From assembly GCF_013376045.1 (NCBI RefSeq), contig NZ_JABMJG010000010.1, forward strand, positions 186,001-250,000: 64,000 nucleotides of DNA, given 5' to 3'. The stretch is from Variovorax sp. SG517. Its GTDB lineage: Bacteria > Pseudomonadota > Gammaproteobacteria > Burkholderiales > Burkholderiaceae_C. The translations under genes and the position numbers were made by a program. The notes under the pieces were generated by a model, which worked only from the letters and a program-made list of their open reading frames with translations, searched no databases and was not told where the DNA came from. Below, one piece after another: positions 33,552-42,769 of the stretch. Within the stretch, counting starts at the first letter, position 1, and each line of letters opens with the position of its first letter.

Positions 33552-35200
33552 CAGACGCTCGCGGTGCGTTCGCGCTCCGTCTCGGCCAGCACGCTGCGCG
33601 CCACGGCCTCGGCCACCTTGATGCCGTCCACGCCGGCCGACAGGATGCCGCCGGCGTAGCTCGCGCCTTCGCCGGCGGGGTACAGGCCGCGCACGTTGAG
33701 GCTCTGGAAGTCGTCGCCGCGCGTGATCTTGATGGGCGACGAAGTGCGCGTCTCGACGCCGGTGAGCACCGCGTCGTGCGTGTCGAAGCCCTTGATCTTG
33801 CGGCCGAACGCGGGGAAGGCCTCGCGCATCGCCTCGATGGCGTAGGCGGGCAGGGCCTTGTGCAGGTCGGTCGGCGTCACGCCCGGCTTATAGGAAGGGA
33901 TCACGCTGCCGAGCGCGGTGGAAGGCTTGCCGGCGATGAAGTCGCCCACCAGCTGGCCGGGCGCGCGGTAGTCGCCGCCGCCGAGCACGAAGGCGTTGCT
34001 TTCCAGTTCGCGCTGCAGCGCGATGCCGGCCAGCGCATCTCCGGGATAGTCGCGCGGGTCGATGCCCACAACGATGCCCGCGTTGGCGTTGCGCTCGTTG
34101 CGCGAGTACTGGCTCATGCCGTTGGTGACCACGCGGCCCGGCTCGCTGGTGGCCGCGACCACGGTGCCGCCGGGGCACATGCAGAAGCTGTAGACCGAGC
34201 GGCCGTTGCTCGCGTGGTGCACCAGCTTGTAGTCGGCGGCACCCAGCAGCGGGTGGCCCGCATGGCGGCCCCAGCGCGCGCGGTCGATGAGGCCCTGCGG
34301 GTGCTCCACGCGGAAGCCGATGGAAAAGGGCTTGGCCTCGATGTGCACGCCGCGCGCATGCAGCATCGCGAAGGTGTCGCGCGAGCTGTGGCCCAGCGCC
34401 ATCACCACGTGGTCGGCGCGCAGCTCGCAGTTCTGGCCGGTGGCCTGGTCGAGTACGGTGAGCCCGCGAAGGTGGCCGTCCTCGATGTGCACGTCGGTCA
34501 CGCGCTGCTCGAAGCGGATCTCGCCGCCCAGCGCCACGATCTGCTCGCGGATGTTCTCGACCACCTTCACCAGCTTGAAGGTTCCGATGTGGGGATGCGC
34601 GACGTAAAGGATCTCGGGCGGCGCGCCGGCCTTCACGAACTCTTCCATCACCTTGCGGCCGAGGAAACGCGGGTCCTTGATCTGGCTGTAGAGCTTGCCG
34701 TCGGAAAAAGTGCCGGCGCCGCCTTCGCCGAACTGCACGTTCGACTCGGGGTTGAGCACGCTCTTGCGCCACAGGCCCCAGGTGTCGCGGGTGCGCTGGC
34801 GCACGGTCTTGCCGCGTTCGAGCACGATGGGCCTGAAGCCCATCTTCGCGAGCATCAGCGCCGCGAAGATGCCGCAGGGGCCGAAGCCGATCACCACGGG
34901 CCGCAGCGGCAGGCCCTTGGGCGCGCTGGCCGGCGGCGTGTAGCGCATGTCGGGCGCCGGCTGGATATGCGGATGGCCCGCGTGCTTCGCGAGCAGGGCG
35001 GCTTCGAGCTTCGCGTCCGCAAGCTGTACGTCGCAGATGTAGACGGTGAGCAGCTCGACCTTGCGGGCGTCGAAGCTGCGCTTGTAGACGTTGTGGGAGA
35101 CGATCGCTTCGAGGGGGACGCCGAGCGTCCTGGCGATCAGCGAGGCCAGCGCCTCTGGCGCGTGGTCGAGCGGGAGTTTGAGTTCGGAGATTCTCAGCAT
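33551..35200 (-). CDS. NAD(P)/FAD-dependent oxidoreductase (COG2509-like)
   Basis: A 549-residue flavoprotein. An N-terminal domain of about 90 residues (MLRISELKLPLDHAPEALASL) precedes the FAD-binding Rossmann motif VVIGFGPCGIFAALMLAK (about 103-120) and the ELVLERG-like acidic end. Further family motifs are NVQFGEGGAGTFSDGKLYS, HVVMALGHSSRDTFAML and the C-terminal RGLYPAGEGASYAGGILSAGVDGIKVAEAV. The start at 35200 gives the family length; the longer frame to 35467 runs into cysK. Substrate is unknown. It is coupled to the transporter gene downstream. Confidence 0.9.
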   Translation of the reverse strand: MLRISELKLPLDHAPEALASLIARTLGVPLEAIVSHNVYKRSFDARKVELLTVYICDVQLADAKLEAALLAKHAGHPHIQPAPDMRYTPPASAPKGLPLRPVVIGFGPCGIFAALMLAKMGFRPIVLERGKTVRQRTRDTWGLWRKSVLNPESNVQFGEGGAGTFSDGKLYSQIKDPRFLGRKVMEEFVKAGAPPEILYVAHPHIGTFKLVKVVENIREQIVALGGEIRFEQRVTDVHIEDGHLRGLTVLDQATGQNCELRADHVVMALGHSSRDTFAMLHARGVHIEAKPFSIGFRVEHPQGLIDRARWGRHAGHPLLGAADYKLVHHASNGRSVYSFCMCPGGTVVAATSEPGRVVTNGMSQYSRNERNANAGIVVGIDPRDYPGDALAGIALQRELESNAFVLGGGDYRAPGQLVGDFIAGKPSTALGSVIPSYKPGVTPTDLHKALPAYAIEAMREAFPAFGRKIKGFDTHDAVLTGVETRTSSPIKITRGDDFQSLNVRGLYPAGEGASYAGGILSAGVDGIKVAEAVARSVLAETERERTASV

Positions 35201-35240
35201 GGCGTGGGGCTTGTAGTTATCAAGCAGGCCACGGATTTTA

Positions 35241-35255
35241 AGCGCCCGGGGCGCT
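35241..35255. other. GC-rich palindrome between cysK and the FAD oxidoreductase gene
   Basis: AGCGCC-CGG-GGCGCT (35241-35255) is a perfect inverted repeat, followed at 35261-35270 by a second palindrome AGCTATAGCT. They lie just past the cysK stop and about 40 bases upstream of the next gene start. No T-run follows on the minus strand, so this may be a weak terminator, an attenuator or an operator. Confidence 0.4.
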
Positions 35256-35273
35256 ATGAAAGCTATAGCTGAT

Positions 35274-36194
35274 TCAAGCCGGCAGGAAGCCTTCGACGGA
35301 CAGATAGCGTTCGCCCGTGTCGTAGTTGAAGCCCAGCACCACCGCATCGGGAGCCAGCGAGGGCAGCTTCTGCGCGATGGCCGCGAGCGTAGCGCCCGAG
35401 GAAATGCCGACCAGGATGCCTTCTTCTTGCGCGCAGCGGCGGGCCATTTCGCGCGCCGGCTCCGCATCGACCTGCAGCACGCCGTCGAGCAGCGAGGTGT
35501 CGAGGTTCTTCGGAATGAAGCCCGCGCCGATGCCCTGGATCGGGTGCGGCGAAGGCTGGCCGCCCGAGATGACCGGCGAGGCCACCGGCTCCACCGCGAA
35601 CACCTGCAGCTTGGGCCACTTCTTCTTCAGCACCTTCGCCACGCCCGTGATGTGGCCGCCGGTGCCCACGCCGGTGATGAGCACGTCGATGCCGTCGGGG
35701 AAGTCGGCGGCGATCTCCTCGGCCGTGGTGCGCACGTGCACGTCGATGTTGGCGGGGTTGTTGAACTGCTGCGGCATCCATGCGCCGGGCGTGCCAGCCA
35801 CGATCTCCTCGGCGCGGGCGATGGAACCCTTCATGCCGTTGGCGCGCGGCGTGAGGTCGAAGGTGGCGCCGTAGGCCAGCATCAGGCGGCGGCGTTCCAC
35901 CGACATGCTGTCGGGCATCACCAGGATCAGCTTGTAGCCCTTGACGGCAGCCACCATCGCCAGGCCGATGCCGGTGTTGCCCGAGGTGGGCTCGACGATG
36001 GTGCCGCCGGGCTTGAGCGCGCCGCTCTTCTCGGCATCTTCGACCATCGCGAGCGCGATGCGGTCCTTGATGGAGCCGCCGGGGTTGGCGCGCTCGGACT
36101 TGATCCACACCTGCTGCTTCGCATTGCCGAACAGGCGGTTGATGCGGATGTGCGGCGTGTTGCCGATGGTCTGGAGGATGTTCTGGGCCTTCAT
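35274..36194 (-). CDS. cysK: Cysteine synthase A (O-acetylserine sulfhydrylase)
   Basis: The 306-residue PLP enzyme makes cysteine from O-acetylserine and sulfide. The Schiff-base lysine is Lys43 in NPGGSIKDR; the substrate loop PTSGNTGIGLA is at about 69-79, and the phosphate cup is GVGTGGHITGV (about 176-186). The final SSGATLAAIAQ segment binds the pyridine nitrogen. The start at 36194 has AAGGAGATCCC directly before ATG. Features such as MSVERRRLMLAYGA and the length fit CysK better than CysM. It is divergent from rnpB, with 97 bases between. Confidence 0.93.
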   Translation of the reverse strand: MKAQNILQTIGNTPHIRINRLFGNAKQQVWIKSERANPGGSIKDRIALAMVEDAEKSGALKPGGTIVEPTSGNTGIGLAMVAAVKGYKLILVMPDSMSVERRRLMLAYGATFDLTPRANGMKGSIARAEEIVAGTPGAWMPQQFNNPANIDVHVRTTAEEIAADFPDGIDVLITGVGTGGHITGVAKVLKKKWPKLQVFAVEPVASPVISGGQPSPHPIQGIGAGFIPKNLDTSLLDGVLQVDAEPAREMARRCAQEEGILVGISSGATLAAIAQKLPSLAPDAVVLGFNYDTGERYLSVEGFLPA

Positions 36195-36291
36195 GGGATC
36201 TCCTTGGGAATCAGTGCGTTTGTCGGGACGGGCAACGCGCATTGTGAGACCGGCCCGCCGGTGCGCTCGGACGGAGGCGATAATCCACCCC

Positions 36292-36622
36292 GTGAAGCAC
36301 GCCAGACCGCCGCTGGTGCAAGTGCCGAAAGGCCGCACTGGAGGAACGTCCGGACTGCACAGGACAGCGCAGGAGTTAACGACTCTCCACCGTGAGGTGA
36401 GGATCAGAGCAACAGAGACGAGCCGATTGAGTTCGGGTGAAACGGGCAATCTCTGCGCGCAGCAACACCAAGTAGGCCAGTATCGAGGTGGTTCCGCTGA
36501 GCTGGCGGGTAGGTGGCATCGAGCCGTTTGGTGACAAACGGCCCAGAGTAATGGCGGTCACGCCGCAGGTTCCGCAAGGGGCCTGCGGTGCACAGAATCC
36601 GGCTTATCGGCGAGCTTCACAC
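36292..36622 (+). ncRNA. rnpB: RNase P RNA, class A
   Basis: The catalytic RNA of RNase P, which trims the 5' leader of tRNAs. Recognisable conserved parts are GAGGAACGTCCGGACT (36341-36356), AGAGCAACAGAGA (36405-36417), the GGTGAAACGG segment, CCAAGTAGG and the 3' ACAGAATCCGGCTTATCGG (36592-36610). The ends pair (GTGAAGC at 36292-36298 with GCTTCAC at 36614-36620), forming helix P1, and were used to set the boundaries. A GATAAT box (36279-36284) sits at the right distance for a -10. Exact termini are estimates to within a few bases. Confidence 0.93.
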
Positions 36623-36719
36623 TTTTCTTCTTCTTTCCCCTTTCCGTTTTTCCGCGCCCCTCGGCCCTGACCGAAGGCGGGCGCGAGCCTTGCCGCCTGC
36701 AGGGATTGGTAGTTACCCG

Positions 36720-36755
36720 TATAATCGATAGCATGCTAATTAATAGGCGGCTATC
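36720..36755 (+). promoter_or_regulatory. Promoter -10 and palindromic operator of the efflux operon
   Basis: A perfect TATAAT (36720-36725) lies 30 bases upstream of the MarR start, with no strong -35. Immediately after it is the perfect palindrome TAGCATGCTA (36729-36738), and GATAG (36727-36731) is repeated inverted as CTATC (36751-36755). A MarR dimer bound here would cover the transcription start, which fits autorepression of the whole operon. Confidence 0.6.
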
Positions 36756-37262
36756 TTGACCACCCAATCCACCCCCCAACTGACGCGCGAACAGTCGCTG
36801 ATGCGGCTCGGCACTTCGCTGGCGACGCTGCAGCGCGGCTACCGCGCCGCGGCGGACAAGGCGGTGGCGCATGTGGGTGTGTCGCAGACGCTGGCCTATC
36901 CGATCGTGATGCTCGGCCGCATGAACGGCGACGTGCGCCAGGGCGTGCTGGCCGAGGCGCTGGGCATCGAGGGGCCGTCGCTGGTGCGCTCGGTCGACCA
37001 GCTGGTGGAAGCCGGCCTCGTCGAACGCCGCGAAGACCCGGCCGACCGCCGCGCCAAGACCCTGCACCTCACCGAGGCCGGCAAGGCCGTGTGCGAGCCC
37101 ATCGAGGCCGCTCTGACGCTCATGCGGGTGTCGCTGTTCGAGGGCGTGTCCGACGAGGACGTCGCGGCCTGCCTGCGCGTGTTCGCCGTGCTCGAGGAGC
37201 GCATGGGCGTTCGCACCGTGCAGAGCCTGCCGCCGCCGCCGTCGCAGGAAGGGCGCGGGTAG
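36756..37262 (+). CDS. MarR-family transcriptional regulator
   Basis: A 168-residue MarR regulator. The winged helix region is seen in QGVLAEALGIEGPSLVRSVDQLVEAGLVERREDPADRRAKTLHLTEAGKAV (about 66-116), with the typical DPADRRAK wing. The start is a TTG at 36756, preceded by AGGCGG; an internal ATG at 36801 would remove part of the dimerisation helix. It is the first gene of the aromatic-acid efflux operon, 4 bases before the pump gene. MarR proteins of this kind are usually relieved by aromatic carboxylates, likely the exported compounds. Confidence 0.9.
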   Translation: MTTQSTPQLTREQSLMRLGTSLATLQRGYRAAADKAVAHVGVSQTLAYPIVMLGRMNGDVRQGVLAEALGIEGPSLVRSVDQLVEAGLVERREDPADRRAKTLHLTEAGKAVCEPIEAALTLMRVSLFEGVSDEDVAACLRVFAVLEERMGVRTVQSLPPPPSQEGRG

Positions 37263-37266
37263 CCCG

Positions 37267-39384
37267 ATGGCCGCGTTCAGCCTGCCGCGCTTCAGCCGCG
37301 CGGAGATCCTCTTTTCCGGCAAGAGCTTCGCCGCCGCCATGCTGGCGATGTACCTCGCCAGCCGCGCCGGCCTGCCGCGTCCGTTCTGGGCGCTCATGAC
37401 CACCTACATCGTCGCCCACCCGCTGGCCGGCGCGGTGCGTTCCAAGGCGGTGTTCCGTTTCCTCGGCACGCTCATCGGCTGCACCGCCACCGTGCTGCTG
37501 GTGCCGGCGCTGTCCAACGCGCCCGAGCTGCTCACGCTGGTGCTCGCGCTGTGGGTGGGGCTGTGCCTGTGCATCTCGCTCCTCGACCGCACGCCGCGCT
37601 CCTATGTCTTCATGCTCGCGGGCTACACGGCGGCGCTGATCGGTTTTCCGTCGGTGCAGACGCCGCTCGCGCTGTTCGACACGGCCGTGGCGCGCGTGGA
37701 GGAGATCGGTCTGGGCATCTTCTGCGCCACGCTCATCCACAGCCTCGTGCTGCCGGCGGGCCTTGCGCCGACCGTGCTGGGCCTGCTCGACCGCACGCTG
37801 CAGGACGCGCGCAAGTGGCTGGGCGATCTCTTCCAGCCCGCCGGCCGCAGCAGCGCCGAGCCGCGGCGGCTCGACGACGACCGCCGCCGCCTCGCCGGCG
37901 ACATCACGCAGCTGCGCCTTCTCTCCACCCACGTTCCCTTCGACACCACGCACCTGCGCTGGACCGCCGGCGCCATCCGCGCGATGCAGGACCGCGTCGC
38001 CGCGCTCACGCCCGCGCTCTCTGCCGTCGAAGACCGCCTGCTGGCGCTGGAGCAGGCCGAAGGCGCCATCGCGCCCGACGTGGCCGCCGTGCTCGCCAAG
38101 GCCGCGCAATGGCTGCGCGATGAAGCCGATTCCTCCGGCGATGCAGCGACCCGCGCCGGCCGCCTGCAGGAGCTGCGCAGTGCCATCGATGCCCTGGGCG
38201 CCACGCCGCCGAATGCAGAACAACAGGGTCGCTGGGGCCGAGCCCTGCGCATCGGCCTCGCGGGCCGCCTCGAAGAGCTCGTCGACGGCTGGACCGCCTG
38301 CGCCCAGTTGCGCCAGGACATCGACGAAGGCCTGAAGGGCGCCGCCCCGCTGCGCCGCACGGCCGCGCTCGGCAGCCGCGTGCTGCACCGCGACTACGGC
38401 ATGGCGCTGCTGTCGGCGCTGGCTGCCGTCATCGCCATCTGCCTGTGCGGTGCGTTCTGGATCCTCACCGGCTGGCCGATGGGCTCGGCCGCGACCATGA
38501 TGGCCGCCGTCTTCTGCTGCTTCTTCGCGACCATGGACGACCCCGTGCCGGCGATCCACGGCTTCCTGAAGTGGACGCTGTGGTCCATTCCGATCTCGGC
38601 CGTGTACGTGCTGGTGCTCATGCCCACGGTGCAGGACTTCGGCATGCTGGTGCTCATCTGCGCGCCGCTCTTCCTGCTGCTGGGCTTCTACCTGCCGCGC
38701 CCGACGCACTTCATGCCCGCGATGGCGCTGATCTTCGGCGTGTGCGGCACGCTGGCGATGCACGACACCGCCAGCTCCGACCTGGTGAGCTTCCTCAACA
38801 GCATGATCGGCCAGATCGTCGGCGTGGTCGTCGCAGCGCGCGTCACGCGGCTGGTGCGCTCGGTGGGCGCCGACTGGAGCGCGCGGCGCATCCAGCGCGC
38901 CACCTGGCGTGAGCTGGGCGACATGGCAGCGTCTTCGCAGCCGCAGTACGCGCAGAGCGACGCCTATGCGGTGCGCATGCTCGACCGCATCGGCCTGCTC
39001 GCACCGCGCATCGCGCAGGCCGGCGGCACCGTCGAGGGCGTGGCCGCCAACGACGCGCTGCGCGACCTGCGCATGGGCGCCGACATCGCCGTGCTGCAGC
39101 GCGTGCGCGGCCAGCTGCCGCTGGCCACCTCGGCCGCGCTGCTGGGCGGCATCTCGCGCTTCTTCCGCCAGCGCGCGGAGGGCCGCATGAACCCGCGTCC
39201 GCCGGGCCTGCTGCCGCAGATCGACGAGGCACTGGGCGCCATGCTCGATGCGCGCGACGCCGCTCCTTCCACCGCAGCGCGCTCGGCCGTCACCGCACTG
39301 GTGGGCCTGCGCCGCAACCTCTTTCCCGACGCGCCGCCATCGCTCGCGAGCACGTCCCTCACTTCGCAAGGAGCTTCCGCATGA
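37267..39384 (+). CDS. FUSC-family (AaeB-like) aromatic acid efflux pump
   Basis: A 705-residue inner membrane protein of the fusaric acid resistance / AaeB family. Two blocks of membrane helices (about 20-170 and 375-530) are separated by soluble regions: ALMTTYIVAHPLAGAVRSKAVFRFLGTLIGC in the first and FWILTGWPMGSAATMMAAVFCCFFATMDDPVP in the second are the two FUSC motifs. Such pumps expel hydroxylated aromatic carboxylic acids. The stop overlaps the DUF1656 start (ATGA). With the following adaptor and outer membrane factor it forms a complete envelope-spanning system. Confidence 0.94.
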   Translation: MAAFSLPRFSRAEILFSGKSFAAAMLAMYLASRAGLPRPFWALMTTYIVAHPLAGAVRSKAVFRFLGTLIGCTATVLLVPALSNAPELLTLVLALWVGLCLCISLLDRTPRSYVFMLAGYTAALIGFPSVQTPLALFDTAVARVEEIGLGIFCATLIHSLVLPAGLAPTVLGLLDRTLQDARKWLGDLFQPAGRSSAEPRRLDDDRRRLAGDITQLRLLSTHVPFDTTHLRWTAGAIRAMQDRVAALTPALSAVEDRLLALEQAEGAIAPDVAAVLAKAAQWLRDEADSSGDAATRAGRLQELRSAIDALGATPPNAEQQGRWGRALRIGLAGRLEELVDGWTACAQLRQDIDEGLKGAAPLRRTAALGSRVLHRDYGMALLSALAAVIAICLCGAFWILTGWPMGSAATMMAAVFCCFFATMDDPVPAIHGFLKWTLWSIPISAVYVLVLMPTVQDFGMLVLICAPLFLLLGFYLPRPTHFMPAMALIFGVCGTLAMHDTASSDLVSFLNSMIGQIVGVVVAARVTRLVRSVGADWSARRIQRATWRELGDMAASSQPQYAQSDAYAVRMLDRIGLLAPRIAQAGGTVEGVAANDALRDLRMGADIAVLQRVRGQLPLATSAALLGGISRFFRQRAEGRMNPRPPGLLPQIDEALGAMLDARDAAPSTAARSAVTALVGLRRNLFPDAPPSLASTSLTSQGASA

Positions 39385-39587
39385 TCGGCGAAGCCAGCTT
39401 CTACGGCCTGTACCTGCCCTGGATCATGGTGCTCGCGCTTGCGGCACTGCTCGTGCTGTGGGGCGTGCGCCGCCTGCTCGCGGCCACCGGCGCCTACCGC
39501 TGGGTGTGGCATCCGGCCCTCTTCGACATGGCGCTCTACCTGCTGCTGCTCTACGCGCTCAGCCGCGCCAGCGCCTACCTCCAATGA
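39381..39587 (+). CDS. DUF1656 (AaeX-like) small membrane protein
   Basis: A 68-residue protein with two membrane helices (about 11-29 and 47-64), opening MIGEASFYGLYLPWIM. This matches DUF1656/AaeX, regularly encoded between the FUSC pump and the HlyD-type adaptor and presumed to be an accessory of the pump. Its start overlaps the pump stop and it lies 16 bases before the adaptor gene. Confidence 0.93.
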   Translation: MIGEASFYGLYLPWIMVLALAALLVLWGVRRLLAATGAYRWVWHPALFDMALYLLLLYALSRASAYLQ

Positions 39588-39603
39588 CAACAACGAGATT
39601 CCA

Positions 39604-40545
39604 ATGAAAGCCGCCCGAACTCCAACCGACACCAATCCGTGGGCCCAGCGCCTGGGCCGCATCCTCATCACCCTGGCCGTGGTGGCCGCCGCCGTGTGGG
39701 CCGGCCTGCGCCTGTGGGACCACTACGAACTCGCACCGTGGACGCGCGACGGCCGCGTGCGCGCCAACGTCGTGCAGATCGCGCCCGACGTCTCGGGCCT
39801 GGTCACGGCCGTGCCCATCCACGACAACCAGCCCGTGGCCGCCGGCACGCTGCTCTTCGAAGTGGACCGCGCGCGCTACGACCTCGCCGTGCGCCAGGCC
39901 CAGGCCGCGCTCGCCGCGCAGCGCGCCGTGAGCGCGCAGGCCCAGCGCGAGAACGCGCGCAATGCCGGCCTCGACGAGCTGGTATCGAAGGAGTCGCGCG
40001 AACAGACCCGCTCGCGTGTCGAGCAGATGCAGGCCGCGGTCGCCCAGGCCGAAGTGGCGCTCGACTCGGCACGCCTCAACCTTCAGCGCGCCCAGGTGCG
40101 CGCGCCGGCCGACGGCCTGGTCACCAACCTCGACCTGCGCCAGGGCAGCTATGCCGCGGCGGGCCGGCCGGTGCTCGCGCTGGTCGATGCGCAGTCGTTC
40201 TACGTCGAAGGCTATTTCGAGGAGACGAAGCTGCCGCGCATCCACCTCGGCGACCGCGTGCGCGTCACGCCCATGGGCGGCGGCGCCGTGCTCGAAGGCT
40301 CGGTCGAGAGCGTGGCCGCCGGCATCGCCGACCACGACCGCTCCACCAGCGCCAACCTTCTGCCCAGCGTGAACCCGACCTTCAACTGGGTGCGGCTCGC
40401 GCAGCGCATTCCGGTGCGCGTCAAGCTCGATCCGCTGCCGCAGGGTGCGCGCCTCGTCGCGGGCCAGACGGTCACGGTGCAGGTGCTGGAGAACAAGCCC
40501 GTGCAGAAGACGGCGGCAACGGCTTCCACGCCGCAGAAGGGATGA
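39604..40545 (+). CDS. HlyD-family periplasmic adaptor (AaeA-like)
   Basis: The 313-residue membrane fusion protein has an N-terminal anchor helix (about 18-38), then a barrel-sandwich (lipoyl) half with RDGRVRANVVQIAPDVSGLVTAV (about 49-71), a coiled-coil hairpin (about 95-165, rich in Ala, Gln and Arg) and the second half RAQVRAPADGLVTNLDLRQGSY. The start at 39604 (MKAARTPTD) is set by the DUF1656 gene end. It links the FUSC pump to the outer membrane channel. The stop overlaps the next start by four bases. Confidence 0.94.
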   Translation: MKAARTPTDTNPWAQRLGRILITLAVVAAAVWAGLRLWDHYELAPWTRDGRVRANVVQIAPDVSGLVTAVPIHDNQPVAAGTLLFEVDRARYDLAVRQAQAALAAQRAVSAQAQRENARNAGLDELVSKESREQTRSRVEQMQAAVAQAEVALDSARLNLQRAQVRAPADGLVTNLDLRQGSYAAAGRPVLALVDAQSFYVEGYFEETKLPRIHLGDRVRVTPMGGGAVLEGSVESVAAGIADHDRSTSANLLPSVNPTFNWVRLAQRIPVRVKLDPLPQGARLVAGQTVTVQVLENKPVQKTAATASTPQKG

Positions 40546-42032
40546 ACGACATGACCAGCTTCGCATTCCGCATCGCATCGCTGGCCGCCGCTGCCGCGCT
40601 CGCGGCCTGCGCGGCGGTCGGCCCCGACTACAAGCAGCCGCCAGAGGCGCTGGCCAGCCAGGCCGCCGCCGGCAAGCCCTTCGCCGAGGCGCCCGCCGAT
40701 GCCGCGCCGCTGCCCGCGCACTGGTGGCGCCTGTACCACGACCCGCTGCTCGACAAGCTGGTCGAGCAGGCCCTCGCGCACAACACCGACCTGCGCCAGG
40801 CCGTCGCGAACCTCGAGCGCGAGCGCGCCATCGAGGACGAGACCTCCGGCGCCAAGTACCCCACCATCGGCGTGAACGGCGGTCCTTCGTACGGCCACGT
40901 CTCGGGCCTGTCGCTGCTGCAGAAGGGCTACGAGCCGCCGAGCACCTTCAACTACAGCGCGGGTGCGTCGCTCTCCTACCAGGTCGACCTGTTCGGCCAG
41001 ATCCGCCGCGCCATCGAAGCCTCGCAGGCCAGCACGCAGGCGGCCGAAGCCGCGCTCGACCTGGTGCGCGTGAACGTGGCGGCAGGCACTGCGCGCGCGT
41101 ATGCCGAAGCGTGCTCCACCGGCCTGCGGCTGCAGATCGCGCAGAAGTCCGTTTCGCTGCAGCAGGACGCCGTCAACGTCACCGACCGCCTGCAGCGCGC
41201 GGGCCGCGCCGGTGCCATCGACGCGAACCGCGCACGCGCGCAACTGCAGCAGCTCAACGCCGCGCTGCCACCGCTGAAGGCAGAGCGCCAGGGCGCGCTC
41301 TACCGGCTCGCCACGCTCACCGGCGCGTTGCCGCAGGACTTCCCGCGCGAGGTGGCCGACTGCACCGTGCCGCCGCGCGTGGCCGGCGTGCTGCCGGTGG
41401 GCGACGGCGCCGCGCTGCTGCGCCGCCGGCCTGACATCCGCCAGGCCGAACGCAGCCTGGCCGCATCGACCGCGCGCATCGGCGTGGCGACTGCGGAGCT
41501 CTATCCGAAGGTCACGCTGGGCCTCTCGGGCTCTTCCGTGGGCCATGCCGACGGCTTCGGGCGCAAGGACACCTTCGCCTGGAGCCTCGGTCCGCTGATC
41601 TCCTGGACCATTCCGAACACCGGCGTGGCGCAGTCGCGCATCGCGCAGGCCGAGGCCGGCACGCGCGCCGCGCTCGCCAAGTTCGACGGCACCGTGCTCA
41701 CCGCGCTGCGCGAGACCGAGACCGCGCTCGCCACCTACGCGCGCGAGCTCGACCGCCGCGCCGCACTGCAGGCCTCGCGCGACGAAAGCGCCAAGGTCGC
41801 GGCGCAGGCGCGCCAGCTCTACCAGAACGGCCGCACCGGCTATCTCGATTCGCTCGACGCCGAACGCTCGCTGGCCGCCAGCGAGGCCGCGCTCGCGGCC
41901 AGCGAGGCGCAGCTGGCCGACGACCAAGTGGTGCTGTTCATGGCGCTGGGTGGCGGCTGGGAGCCCGAGGGCGCCAACCTGGCGCGCAACGCCGCGTCGG
42001 CGGACGCCGCGACCGCGACCACCAGGCAGTGA
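40542..42032 (+). CDS. NodT-family outer membrane efflux lipoprotein
   Basis: A 496-residue TolC-type channel. The signal ends in a lipobox-like ALAACAAVGPDY, where Cys (about residue 24) is followed by VGPDYKQPP, a classic NodT start. Two repeats of the outer membrane efflux domain follow, with QALAHNTDLRQAVANLERERA near 80 and RRPDIRQAERSLAASTARIGVATAELYP near 310. The start overlaps the adaptor stop. It completes the tripartite exporter as its outer membrane exit duct. Confidence 0.94.
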   Translation: MNDMTSFAFRIASLAAAAALAACAAVGPDYKQPPEALASQAAAGKPFAEAPADAAPLPAHWWRLYHDPLLDKLVEQALAHNTDLRQAVANLERERAIEDETSGAKYPTIGVNGGPSYGHVSGLSLLQKGYEPPSTFNYSAGASLSYQVDLFGQIRRAIEASQASTQAAEAALDLVRVNVAAGTARAYAEACSTGLRLQIAQKSVSLQQDAVNVTDRLQRAGRAGAIDANRARAQLQQLNAALPPLKAERQGALYRLATLTGALPQDFPREVADCTVPPRVAGVLPVGDGAALLRRRPDIRQAERSLAASTARIGVATAELYPKVTLGLSGSSVGHADGFGRKDTFAWSLGPLISWTIPNTGVAQSRIAQAEAGTRAALAKFDGTVLTALRETETALATYARELDRRAALQASRDESAKVAAQARQLYQNGRTGYLDSLDAERSLAASEAALAASEAQLADDQVVLFMALGGGWEPEGANLARNAASADAATATTRQ

Positions 42033-42075
42033 CCGCGGCCGTATCCTCCGGCCCGCGCAACGGTGGCGGCCGGCC

Positions 42076-42618
42076 TCAGCGCGTGAACAGCCAGCCGCCC
42101 TTGGGCTGGCGCACCAGCTCGTGGCGCTTGACGGCACGTTCCTCGCCGTCGTCGCCCACGTAGACCACTTCGAAGCGCAGCAGCTTCGGCGAGACCATCT
42201 TCCAGTTCTGGATGCGCTTCACCGTCACGCAGGCGGTCTTGTCGTGGTACTGCATCTCCGACATCGGCCCGCCCTGGAAGCCGCTGCCGTCGAACAGGCG
42301 CCCGGGCGCGGCGAAGGGGTTGAGCACCGCTCCGTTTCGCGCGGTGATGCAGCCTTCGGTGCGCACGAAGGACTCGATGGTCGGGGAGGCGCTGCGCACC
42401 ACCTTGCCCACGGCGGGGCTCGGCGGCTTGCTGGCGATGGCCTCGCGGATGCGTTCGACCTGCTCCTCGGTGATGGGCGCGAGGCCGTCCTTCGAGACGA
42501 TGGCTGGCGGGGGGGCCGGCGCCGGCGGCGGCGCAGCGGGCGTGAGGTAGGTGCATCCCGTCACCAGTGCCAGCGGCACGGTGCAGGCGAGGGCGGTGCC
42601 CTGTGTTCCGAACTTCAT
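42076..42618 (-). CDS. Hypothetical lipoprotein
   Basis: A 180-residue protein with a lipoprotein signal ending at LVTGC (Cys at about 22), then a Pro/Ala-rich linker (about 26-40). The mature domain contains two cysteines (EGCITAR and TACVTVKR) that could form a disulfide and ends with RHELVRQPKGGWLFTR. I do not recognise the family. It is likely an outer membrane or periplasmic protein. It is convergent with the efflux operon, 43 bases away, and is probably a single-gene unit. Confidence 0.82.
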   Translation of the reverse strand: MKFGTQGTALACTVPLALVTGCTYLTPAAPPPAPAPPPAIVSKDGLAPITEEQVERIREAIASKPPSPAVGKVVRSASPTIESFVRTEGCITARNGAVLNPFAAPGRLFDGSGFQGGPMSEMQYHDKTACVTVKRIQNWKMVSPKLLRFEVVYVGDDGEERAVKRHELVRQPKGGWLFTR

Positions 42619-42769
42619 GACTCAGTCTCTCCCTGAGGGCTGGCGGCTCTGGAGGCCGCGGGCTGGAAATTGCGGGCCGCGAACATGCGGTGCATCGTCG
42701 TTGTCGTCCTCTGTCTTCTCTCTCGACGGTTTTCTTTTTTTCTTCTCTTCTGTTTTCTTGCTGTTGTTT

